From contig DMHA01000153.1 in assembly GCA_003449615.1 (NCBI GenBank), forward strand, positions 1 to 14,209: a stretch of DNA of 14,209 nucleotides, in the 5' to 3' direction. Source of the stretch: Flavobacterium sp. GTDB lineage: Bacteria > Bacteroidota > Bacteroidia > Flavobacteriales > Flavobacteriaceae. This document shows, piece after piece, positions 7,674 to 14,209 of the stretch. Below the pieces are notes generated by a model, which was not told where the DNA came from, did not search any database, and worked only from the letters and a program-made list of their open reading frames with translations. Both the position numbers and the translations under genes were made by a program. Numbering within the stretch: the first letter of the stretch is position 1; each line of letters opens with the position of its first letter.

Positions 7674-7705
7674 AAACCTGTTCCATTATGGAGCAGGTTT
7701 TTTTT
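7674..7705 (+). terminator. Rho-independent terminator of the T9SS protein operon
   Basis: An 11-bp stem AAACCTGTTCC (7674-7684) / GGAGCAGGTTT (7690-7700), with one G-U pair and a 5-nt loop, is followed by T to 7705. On the opposite strand only four U follow the stem, so it may act weakly for the convergent sugar operon. Confidence 0.9.
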
Positions 7706-7765
7706 GGCTAAATCTATATCGATTAGCAATATAGATTCTACTGGAAATGTTGTGAAATTTTAGCC
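7706..7765. other. Stem structures between convergent operons
   Basis: AATCTATAT (7711-7719) pairs perfectly with ATATAGATT (7729-7737) over a 9-nt loop. GGCTAAA (7706-7712) can pair with TTTAGCC (7759-7765), overlapping the first arm by two bases. No good U tract follows on the minus strand. This may be the 3' end structure of the leftward sugar operon, for which I see no classical terminator. Confidence 0.35.
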
Positions 7766-7825
7766 ACATAGCCTTCTGTACAGATACATAGATTTTGATG
7801 GCGCTTCACTTTTACATAATCGGCA

Positions 7826-10165
7826 TTATTTTTTTAGCGAATCGTTCCAATCATTATAACTTGGTTCTTTATGGTTTTGGTTTACTGGAATTTGTTTTCC
7901 AGTTTTCACGCCGTACCAATTTTTTTCATTTGAAGGGTGATTAACTTGATTCACAATAATTTGATCTAATGTAGGAAGTGAAGAAAGAATAATCTCATCT
8001 CCCTTTTTTAAATTGACTAGAAATTCATTGTTTCCCAAACTTTCAATTTTAAAACGAGCATCCGTTGACACTTGATAGGCTTTTTCCCAACCTGGAACTT
8101 TTATTATACAAGGTTCACCTGCAAGACTTTTGACATACACCCATTGCGTTTTACTTTCGGTACGCGATGCGCTAACCAAAAAGCCACCTTGAGCCCTCAA
8201 CTTGTCAAATGATGCTTCTTTCCAACTATCTGGCAAAGCAGGGAATATGCGTATTTTATTGCCCCAACTTTGCATCAGTAGTTCCATAATAGAAGCGGCA
8301 GCACTCAAAGGGGTTTCAATGACAGGATTTTTACCCTTAACCTCTGTATAAAAAGTGTTTGATGCCAATTGTCCCAATTTCAAGTCGCCATTTAGAAAAT
8401 ATTTTAAAACATCGAATGCCTCATTTCCTTTTCCCAAAGCAGCATACATAGAACCAGCTCCTGTATAAGAATACCCAGCCAGCCCTTTGCCATTGCCTAT
8501 TTTATGCCAATGAATTAAGGATTTTAACATTAAATCTCTATCGTCAGCGTTATCGGGATTTAACTGAAATAATGGATACAACCCCAACAAATGAGAATAA
8601 TGACGATGCGATATATCAAGAGATTGGTTACTTGCAATTTTTAATCCATTGGAATCAACCGGATAGGGAATAACATCTTTAATCATTTGTTTCCACTTGG
8701 CTACATTCGCTTTATTGGCACCCGCTTTTTCATTGGACTCAATTAAACTATTGAGTAACCAGCGCATAATCGCCAAGTTGTAATTCGTATTCGGAAAGTT
8801 ATCAAATTGATGAAATTCAGGCGAACCCATTGGCTTTAAACCAATTCGACCAAGAGAATCACGTTCCTGCATTTTTTCATATTTTTCCATTACTATCATT
8901 GCTTTTGGAACCCATTTTTTTTGTATAGCGGTCCAATTGCCTTCGTATCGAAATTGTAACCAATAATTATGCAATGCCCAAGCAAAATCACCTAATTTAG
9001 TTATTTTGGTGGTTCTATTCAATGATTCAAACTGTTCATCCATTAAAGTGATAAAATTTTCTCCCATTTCTAAATGGTTGCTTTCGTTTACAATCCAATA
9101 GGTTAGTTGAACGTTTAAGTTCCACCACAAGGCGGGCCATTGCGTTAAACGAAAATAGGGGCCATTTAAATCAACTGCTGGAGCATCGGGTCGCGAACAA
9201 GTTCCCATTTTATAGAGCTGTAACCAGTAAAAAGACTCCATTTGTGCATCGGGAATAGAAATAAATGATTTTTGGAAAAAGTTATGCCACCATTCTCTAT
9301 GTTCTTTTTCAATTCGTAAAACAGATTTTGATGCCGCTTCAGAAATGCTTCGGGTGGCTACTTTTATAGAAACACCTGATTTGGGTACCTCGTTGGCGGT
9401 TGATAAATATAAAGTAGAAGCATTAGGCTTGTCGCTGCTTTTTTCCATATAGGCAGTGGCATAATCGCCACCAGCCCAAAGGCTTTGAACACATATAGTT
9501 TTATTATTTTTTGTAATTATTTTTGGTGCTGGGTTCAAAATATAATCAGCGGGTTTACCTTTAGCTACTAATCGAGAAGAGGATGAAAATCCCGGTAAAA
9601 AATCCCATTTGTATGGAGCATCAATATTTCCGTTTTTTTCGGTTGATTCCACTTCAATAATTTGAACCATTTCATTGTAAGGCACAAATGCGCGAAAACT
9701 TATGATGCCTAATGAGGTAATAATTTTTGCCTTAATTTCGGCATTCCACAAATCAAGTCGCATCGTTCCCGAAAGAATTTTTCCTGATGGACGCAACACC
9801 AATCGACCAAGATCGAGCCGTGAAAAGTCGTACACAGATGCTCCTTCCACACCCAAAGATGTTTTTTTGTCGGGTGCTTTGCGATGGTCGGTAACATCTT
9901 GTCTGCCAATATGAAAATCGATGCGATTATCATCCAAAGTCGCAAAAACCATCATTCCTAAATGACCGTTTCCAACAAACATACCTTCATTCCATTGCAA
10001 GGGCAATACCTCACATACCAAATCGTGCTGTGACATAAAATCCTCCCAATTCACTTTGCTATTAGGAGACAGGTTGTTGTTATTTTGCATTTGAGCAAAA
10101 CCGAGAATTGGTAATAAAAAAATTACATACAGAAAAATTTTTGCGAAGGATAATTTATTTGCCAT
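7826..10165 (-). CDS. GH95-like exported glycoside hydrolase (alpha-L-fucosidase/galactosidase-type fold)
   Basis: This 779-residue protein has a signal peptide (hydrophobic FLYVIFLLPILGF then AQ at 25). The GH95 pattern is readable in order: an N-terminal beta domain opening with LQWNEGMFVGNGHLGMMVF (57-75), then an (alpha/alpha)6 region with WWNLNVQLTYW (347-357, N349 and N351 as the N-x-N pair), GSPEF (E450, candidate general acid), HRHYSHLLGLYP (520-531), MELLMQSWGNKIRIFPALPDSW (627-648), and a C-terminal beta domain. GH95 enzymes hydrolyse terminal alpha-L-fucosyl or alpha-L-galactosyl residues by inversion. At the position I align with the catalytic Asp of the family's 'IDGNFG' motif this protein reads IETPLS (E617), so activity or specificity may differ. 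It is the last gene of the leftward operon, 63 bp after the sulfatase, and is probably periplasmic. Alternative: a related but unclassified family. Confidence 0.7.
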   Translation of the reverse strand: MANKLSFAKIFLYVIFLLPILGFAQMQNNNNLSPNSKVNWEDFMSQHDLVCEVLPLQWNEGMFVGNGHLGMMVFATLDDNRIDFHIGRQDVTDHRKAPDKKTSLGVEGASVYDFSRLDLGRLVLRPSGKILSGTMRLDLWNAEIKAKIITSLGIISFRAFVPYNEMVQIIEVESTEKNGNIDAPYKWDFLPGFSSSSRLVAKGKPADYILNPAPKIITKNNKTICVQSLWAGGDYATAYMEKSSDKPNASTLYLSTANEVPKSGVSIKVATRSISEAASKSVLRIEKEHREWWHNFFQKSFISIPDAQMESFYWLQLYKMGTCSRPDAPAVDLNGPYFRLTQWPALWWNLNVQLTYWIVNESNHLEMGENFITLMDEQFESLNRTTKITKLGDFAWALHNYWLQFRYEGNWTAIQKKWVPKAMIVMEKYEKMQERDSLGRIGLKPMGSPEFHQFDNFPNTNYNLAIMRWLLNSLIESNEKAGANKANVAKWKQMIKDVIPYPVDSNGLKIASNQSLDISHRHYSHLLGLYPLFQLNPDNADDRDLMLKSLIHWHKIGNGKGLAGYSYTGAGSMYAALGKGNEAFDVLKYFLNGDLKLGQLASNTFYTEVKGKNPVIETPLSAAASIMELLMQSWGNKIRIFPALPDSWKEASFDKLRAQGGFLVSASRTESKTQWVYVKSLAGEPCIIKVPGWEKAYQVSTDARFKIESLGNNEFLVNLKKGDEIILSSLPTLDQIIVNQVNHPSNEKNWYGVKTGKQIPVNQNHKEPSYNDWNDSLKK

Positions 10166-10228
10166 ATTGTTGGATTGGGATTAATTAGGTTAATGCTTTT
10201 TGAGGTGTTTTGAAAAATAGATTTGATA

Positions 10229-11701
10229 TTAGTTTTTTCTTGGGGACTGCACGGTTCCTTTTCCTTCTAGCCAACTCCAATAATCAATTGCTTTTCTTTT
10301 TTCGTCTAGAGTAAAATTCCATTTTTTTAGGTAGAATTCCTTAGATTTAAAATCATCTCCAATTTTCTTTAATTCTTTATTAAGTTGTTCATCTAATTTT
10401 TTTTGAACATTTTTAAAAGCAGCATTATCTGCCAGGTTAGTCATCTGATGGGGGTCGTTTAGATCGTCAAAAAGAGTGCTTACACCATCTACCGTGCGTA
10501 TGTAGGTATATTGTTTGGTGCGTATTGCTCTATAAGAAGCATCATTTATATTAGCTCCAAAAGGACTAACCCCCATTACCAAGGCTACGCGATCAAAATT
10601 TGGATCTGGATGTTGGATTAGATTTGAAAGATTCTCCCCTTCAATGGTTTTTGGGATTTTGATATTGGTTAATCCTAAAAGAGAGGGAAGAATATCTGGA
10701 GTGGTTATAGGTGCATTAATTGTAGTTCCGCTGTTTTTACCAATTTTAGGATAACGGATTAAAAAAGGCACTCTAATGGACTCGTCCCAAGCCAATTGTT
10801 TTACAAAGGGTTTAATTCCGTGTGCTCCCATCATTTCGCCGTGATCTGAAGAAAACACGATAATCGTTTCCTCTAATAAATTCAGCTTTTTAATTTGGTC
10901 CAAAACAGTGCCAATTGCTTCATCTGTAGCGGTACAATGAGCATAATATCCTTGTAATTCCTTTAGCACTTTTTCTTTCATTTCATCAGGAACATTTGGG
11001 GCTACTACCAAATCTTTTTGCGGATACATTTCTTTATACTTTTCGGGTGCACTATTGTGCGGAAAATGAGGCGTTGCCAAGGAAATTAAAAGTAAAAAAG
11101 GTTTTCCATCTTGCGCATGGTTGCTTAAATACTGATTTGCGTCATTGGCTATCGAAAATGGGGAATACCCTTCCCAATATTTTATTTCTGGATCGTTATT
11201 GGCATAATAATGTTCTTTGTTGTAATTGTGGTCGCACTCAGCACCTTTCCAATAATCAAATCCCTGACGTCTCTCAGGTGCAACATTATTTTCTCTACCA
11301 TGTCCATCAAGATGCCATTTTCCTAAATAGCCCGTATTATACCCTTCGGACTTAAAAATTTCGGCCATGCATAGTTCTTCCGATGGCAAATAGATATCGT
11401 TTAAGAACATTCCTGTTGAAGTGGGAAATTTACCTGTCAGCAATGACGCACGGTGTGGAGTACAAACAGGCGTAACTGAAACTGCATTTGTAAAATTGAC
11501 AGATTCTTTTGCAAAACTATCAAGATGGGGCGTTTTAACGTTTGGATTACCCGCATAACCTAAAGCCGAACCCCTCCACTGATCTGTCAAGATATAAACG
11601 ATGTTTGGTTTTTTTGATTTTTCTACTTTCTGGCTATACACCTGAATAAAGAAAAAAGGCAACAATACATAAATTAGTGTACTAACTTTATTTTTTTGCA
11701 T
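10229..11701 (-). CDS. S1-family formylglycine-dependent sulfatase, exported
   Basis: This 490-residue protein has a signal peptide (TLIYVLLPFFFIQ, ending YSQ at 24). The sulfatase signature is C80-T-P82-H-R84-ASLLTG, where Cys80 would be oxidised to formylglycine. Metal and substrate residues appear in the usual order: TDQW (D40), GKWHLDGHG (K128, H130), PHFPH (H212), and SSDHGEMMGAHG (D286, H287). The usual second Asp of the N-terminal metal pair is Gln41 here, a variation seen among S1 subfamilies. Length is normal. It would remove sulfate from a polysaccharide or oligosaccharide in the periplasm or at the surface, opening the chain to the glycosidases. The anaerobic-type maturase needed for formylglycine is not in the window. 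It lies between the isomerase (94 bp upstream) and GH95-like (63 bp downstream) genes in one operon. The exact sulfated sugar cannot be read from sequence. Confidence 0.9.
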   Translation of the reverse strand: MQKNKVSTLIYVLLPFFFIQVYSQKVEKSKKPNIVYILTDQWRGSALGYAGNPNVKTPHLDSFAKESVNFTNAVSVTPVCTPHRASLLTGKFPTSTGMFLNDIYLPSEELCMAEIFKSEGYNTGYLGKWHLDGHGRENNVAPERRQGFDYWKGAECDHNYNKEHYYANNDPEIKYWEGYSPFSIANDANQYLSNHAQDGKPFLLLISLATPHFPHNSAPEKYKEMYPQKDLVVAPNVPDEMKEKVLKELQGYYAHCTATDEAIGTVLDQIKKLNLLEETIIVFSSDHGEMMGAHGIKPFVKQLAWDESIRVPFLIRYPKIGKNSGTTINAPITTPDILPSLLGLTNIKIPKTIEGENLSNLIQHPDPNFDRVALVMGVSPFGANINDASYRAIRTKQYTYIRTVDGVSTLFDDLNDPHQMTNLADNAAFKNVQKKLDEQLNKELKKIGDDFKSKEFYLKKWNFTLDEKRKAIDYWSWLEGKGTVQSPRKN

Positions 11702-11795
11702 AACAAAATGATTTTAAGTATGAGGTAATTGTTTTTAAATACTTGTAATGTTTAGTCTTTTAAACTAAGGATTTATCCAGATTTAATTGCCTATT

Positions 11796-13208
11796 CTAGC
11801 AGATTTTCACTACCTCAATTCCTAGTATTTGTCCAAGCTTTTCGATTTTATCTGCAATATGTCCAACACCAATGGCACAATGGTGAGCTGGCCCTTGTTT
11901 TGACCAGTCATTCATAAATTTTTTTGCTCCTATTGAAAAACGGTAGCGACTGTTTGTATTGCCAATTTCAAGAATTGGCCCGGTTACTGATTCTCCTTCG
12001 GCAACAAGCAGGAATAGGCTATCATTTCGCTCTACAACCGACAATAAGGTAACGGGACCGTGCTTTACGCTCATCTGAATGGATAATCCTTTTCCAGGTT
12101 TTCCGTGATAGAGTGGGAGAGGAACAAGTTTTACCCGACCTTCGGCTATATAGGAATGTGCAGGGCCGTCATGACCAAGCATTACAATATCATCCGTAAA
12201 ATCCATGAGATAAAATTCAGAGAAAGAACCTCCGGCACCAAATTCGGCCATAATTTTCATAGCCTGAGCATTTTTTACTTCATATTCACCTGCAATGGGA
12301 ATGTTTTTGCCCGTTAGCAAAGTGTTTCCTGCAATTACCGATGTTACAATATTTTCGTAATCGTTACCTGCTTCGCCTTCATAATAATATGCCATTGAAC
12401 CAAGATTGTGTGTATTAATCAGCCTATCCAAAGCTACCGAAGTACGTGCTGCACGCTCTATTTCAAATGGTTCGCAGTCAGGAGTTACATCAAAAACAGT
12501 AGAAAATTCACGGGTTTTTAACTCCACTTCGAGATTGGTTGCCTCGTCTCTGTACTTCTTTAGCTCGCACATTTCGAGTAACTCAATATGGGTTCCAAAA
12601 ACGGAGGATTGTTTCGTAAGATCAGTATAAACATCTAACATACCGCAGTAATAATGACCTAAAAGCCCCAAACGATTATTGCGCATTGCAGCAGCTACTC
12701 GGGCAGCTTCAGTCCACGCTTGGATTTCGCTCCACGCTTCTTCTTCCTGAAGATAACCTGTTACAAAATCGTATTTAATTCCTGAACGGTTAAATACGTT
12801 GGCAATTTCAGGTACAGAACAGGCTTGGCAATGTTCTAGCCATACGCCTGTCATCTTTCCTCGGTCACCTAGTTTGTTGAATGCCTCATAATCAAGTTGA
12901 GCAACGGGTTGAAGGTTCAGAATCACTATCGGCACTTTCAATTTTTGTGCTACTGGCAAAACGGTTGAGGATAGCGCATAAGTTGAAACATAGAGAAAAA
13001 CGATTTCTACATCATTGGATTTAAGATAATCGGCAGCTTCTCTAGCTCTCAGTGGGCTATCAACCATTCCAGCATCAATAACATTAACACCAAATTGAAC
13101 AATACGATTTTTAATTTGTTCCTGATAGGTTTTCAGATTGTCGAGCAATCCGTCGAATTGTGGCCAATAAGTGTCGAGTCCAATTCCAAATAATCCTACT
13201 TTAGTCAT
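11796..13208 (-). CDS. AraA-fold L-sugar isomerase (arabinose/fucose isomerase superfamily)
   Basis: This 470-residue cytoplasmic protein has no signal peptide. It has a Rossmann-like start (MTKVGLFGIGLDTYW) and a C-terminal catalytic part with IAGEYEVKNAQAM (E308), GGSFSEFYLMDF (E331), MLGHDGPAH (H346) and PAHHCAIGVGH (H442/H443). These four positions match in order and spacing the two Glu and two His that bind the metal in E. coli L-arabinose isomerase (near 306, 333, 350 and 450); I aligned this by eye. Such enzymes interconvert aldoses and ketoses with Mn2+. Next to an L-rhamnose mutarotase gene the likely substrate is L-rhamnose or another 6-deoxy-L-sugar such as L-fucose, not necessarily arabinose. 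No RhaA-type rhamnose isomerase is in the window, so this enzyme may replace it. The 205-bp gap to the upstream mutarotase shows no recognised promoter, so co-transcription is assumed. Confidence 0.75.
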   Translation of the reverse strand: MTKVGLFGIGLDTYWPQFDGLLDNLKTYQEQIKNRIVQFGVNVIDAGMVDSPLRAREAADYLKSNDVEIVFLYVSTYALSSTVLPVAQKLKVPIVILNLQPVAQLDYEAFNKLGDRGKMTGVWLEHCQACSVPEIANVFNRSGIKYDFVTGYLQEEEAWSEIQAWTEAARVAAAMRNNRLGLLGHYYCGMLDVYTDLTKQSSVFGTHIELLEMCELKKYRDEATNLEVELKTREFSTVFDVTPDCEPFEIERAARTSVALDRLINTHNLGSMAYYYEGEAGNDYENIVTSVIAGNTLLTGKNIPIAGEYEVKNAQAMKIMAEFGAGGSFSEFYLMDFTDDIVMLGHDGPAHSYIAEGRVKLVPLPLYHGKPGKGLSIQMSVKHGPVTLLSVVERNDSLFLLVAEGESVTGPILEIGNTNSRYRFSIGAKKFMNDWSKQGPAHHCAIGVGHIADKIEKLGQILGIEVVKIC

Positions 13209-13413
13209 CTTGAAGTAATTTATAGGTGATGTGAATCAATGGATAAAAAAGTTTTAAAAGAGAAAAAATAATTTAATAATCTGGCAATCATAATTTTATA
13301 ATTAGTTTAAGGGTTTTTGAATCCTATCTTTGGAAAAATTACATCTGCTTTTATAAACTTAATATTTTAAGTATTGATCTACATTATTCATTATTTTAAC
13401 TCCAAAGCGGTTA

Positions 13414-13728
13414 TCAAGGCATATAAAACACTTCTTCTAATGGAATTGAAACTGGCGAATTATCCGGATTTACTTCCATAATATCGGCCATAAAAGCCCA
13501 CCATTTTTTTACAATATCATTATTGGCTAAATCCTGAGAACCACCATCTCCCGAAACTTTTTGGAACGCAAAAAGGGTATGGGTCTCTTCGTCTAAAAAG
13601 ATGGAATACTCACTGACACCATTATCCTTAAGTAGTTGTTTTAGCTCTGGCCATAAATCGTCATGGCGTTTTTTATAAGCTTCTTTTTGTCCGGCGTTCA
13701 ATTTCATTTTAAAAGCAAGTCTTTGCAT
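13414..13728 (-). CDS. rhaM: L-rhamnose mutarotase
   Basis: This 104-residue protein is the same length as E. coli RhaM and aligns without gaps by eye. Active-site positions are kept: Y18 and H22 (AYKKRH), Y41, and W76-W77 (KKWWAFM). The C-terminus ANPDNSPVS..L.EVFY of E. coli is matched by VNPDNSPVSIPLEEVFYMP. The enzyme interconverts alpha and beta L-rhamnopyranose in the cytoplasm, supplying the anomer used by the isomerase. It is the first gene of the leftward operon (mutarotase, isomerase, sulfatase, GH95-like) and has an unusually long leader of about 170 nt after promoter D. A related FucU-type L-fucose mutarotase is less likely given the match to RhaM. Confidence 0.9.
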   Translation of the reverse strand: MQRLAFKMKLNAGQKEAYKKRHDDLWPELKQLLKDNGVSEYSIFLDEETHTLFAFQKVSGDGGSQDLANNDIVKKWWAFMADIMEVNPDNSPVSIPLEEVFYMP

Positions 13729-13781
13729 ATCTTTGTTTTTTTATGTTAGTATTAAAAGTTTATTGGTTACAATTATTGGCA

Positions 13782-13832
13782 ATACCCTTACCTATTTGGT
13801 TAATTTTTTGCCACTCCCGAAAGTTAGGGTAT
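13782..13832 (-). promoter_or_regulatory. Structured 5' leader of the mutarotase operon
   Basis: In the leader RNA (minus strand) ATACCCTAAC (13832-13823) pairs with GTAAGGGTAT (13791-13782), one mismatch. A second pair, TGGCAA (13813-13808) with TTGCCA (13782-13777), crosses the first: one arm lies in its loop and the other overlaps its end. The two could form a pseudoknot or be alternative structures. Read on the plus strand, the same stem is followed by eight T, which looks like a terminator, but no plus-strand gene precedes it. Confidence 0.4.
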
Positions 13833-13903
13833 TTTTTTTAATAATTACAAAACCCTGACAATTCGGAGGAGAAGTTCCTGTTTTATTATTCTGGATGCTG
13901 AAT

Positions 13904-13948
13904 CAAAAATAGAATACTTTTATAGAGATACTATCCTGACCTATACTG
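13904..13948 (-). promoter_or_regulatory. Promoter D: CAGGATA direct repeat plus -7 box, for the rhaM operon
   Basis: On the minus strand CAGTATAGGTCAGGATA (13948-13932) matches the consensus at 14 of 17, with a perfect proximal heptamer. A 20-bp spacer leads to TATTTTTG (13911-13904), a perfect TAnnTTTG. Predicted transcription start is near 13897, about 170 nt before the ATG at 13728. Confidence 0.7.
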
Positions 13949-14152
13949 CAACTTGAAATAAGGTTGGTGTCAATACATATTTTTAGTATCAACCATACCT
14001 AATTTGGACTACATTAAAATTTGTTTGGAATAATTTCTTAAAAAATATCGTGCTTGTTTGGATTCAAACTAATTTAAGTTTTTGCGAAGAGAGTCTTTTT
14101 TAAATTATTCAAATTTATTTGGATTTAAAAATTTTATATTTAAGTTATTAAG
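13949..14152. other. AT-rich spacer between divergent promoters D and E, no gene seen
   Basis: Very AT-rich sequence with no open frame of note on either strand and no hairpin with paired GC. It separates two outward-facing regulator sites, much like the 224-bp spacer between promoters B and C. Confidence 0.5.
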
Positions 14153-14198
14153 CAGGATAGTAAAGGATACGGTAGTATAAAAAAAAACATTATTTTTG
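14153..14198 (+). promoter_or_regulatory. Promoter E: CAGGATA direct repeat plus -7 box, for an operon beyond the right edge
   Basis: CAGGATAGTAAAGGATA (14153-14169) matches the consensus at 16 of 17. A 21-bp spacer leads to TATTTTTG (14191-14198), a perfect TAnnTTTG. It points rightward and should start transcription near 14205. The gene it drives lies outside the window; SusC/SusD or sugar-catabolism genes would fit the context. Confidence 0.7.
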
Positions 14199-14209
14199 TA
14201 TCTAAAAAT

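Noticed and set aside
10996..11355. 119-residue plus-strand frame inside the sulfatase gene
   Set aside because: Antisense shadow of a well-supported sulfatase; the product has no domain or signal features.
13782..13839. Plus-strand rho-independent terminator (ATACCCTTAC...GTTAGGGTAT followed by T8)
   Set aside because: No plus-strand gene lies upstream to be terminated and the loop is about 31 nt; it is better read as a stem in the minus-strand leader.
1..14209. CRISPR array, tRNA, rRNA or transposase gene
   Set aside because: No regularly spaced repeats, cloverleaf sequences, rRNA-like blocks or transposase motifs were seen on either strand.

Overview
The window looks like a chromosomal segment of a marine or soil member of the Flavobacteriaceae (Bacteroidota). 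It is AT-rich, the exported proteins start with MKK/MKN-type signal peptides ending in AQ, one large protein ends in a type IX secretion (T9SS) sorting domain, and the promoters carry the Bacteroidota -7 box TAnnTTTG instead of sigma70 boxes. No gene name below rests on a database search; all calls come from motifs read in the sequence.

Layout. 1-2129 (-): a GH106-type alpha-L-rhamnosidase whose C-terminus runs off the left edge. 2130-2496: intergenic, with a nested inverted-repeat element. 2497-3550 (-): two tandem paralogous small exported helical proteins (Spy-like), each with its own near-identical promoter and terminator. 3933-7643 (+): a 1148-residue T9SS-exported Asn/Thr-rich surface protein, followed 21 bp later by an 80-residue signal-peptide/one-TM protein and a terminator. 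7826-13728 (-): a polysaccharide-utilisation operon, in transcription order L-rhamnose mutarotase (RhaM), AraA-fold sugar isomerase, S1 formylglycine sulfatase and GH95-like glycosidase. 13729-14209: a control region with two divergent promoters, the right-hand one pointing out of the window.

How it fits together. The carbohydrate genes suggest use of a sulfated, L-rhamnose-containing glycan. The sulfatase and the GH95-like and GH106 enzymes would desulfate and trim the glycan outside the cytoplasm. RhaM would then interconvert anomers of the released 6-deoxy-L-sugar, and the AraA-like enzyme would isomerise aldose to ketulose. SusC/SusD, kinase, aldolase and regulator genes are not in the window.

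The most notable observation is regulatory. Five promoters share a 17-bp direct repeat, consensus CAGGATAGTACAGGATA (two heptamers offset by exactly 10 bp), placed 19-21 bp upstream of a perfect TAnnTTTG box. They drive both Spy-like genes, the T9SS surface protein operon, the mutarotase-led sugar operon and an unseen rightward operon. This looks like one activator controlling both glycan catabolism and a set of envelope/surface proteins.
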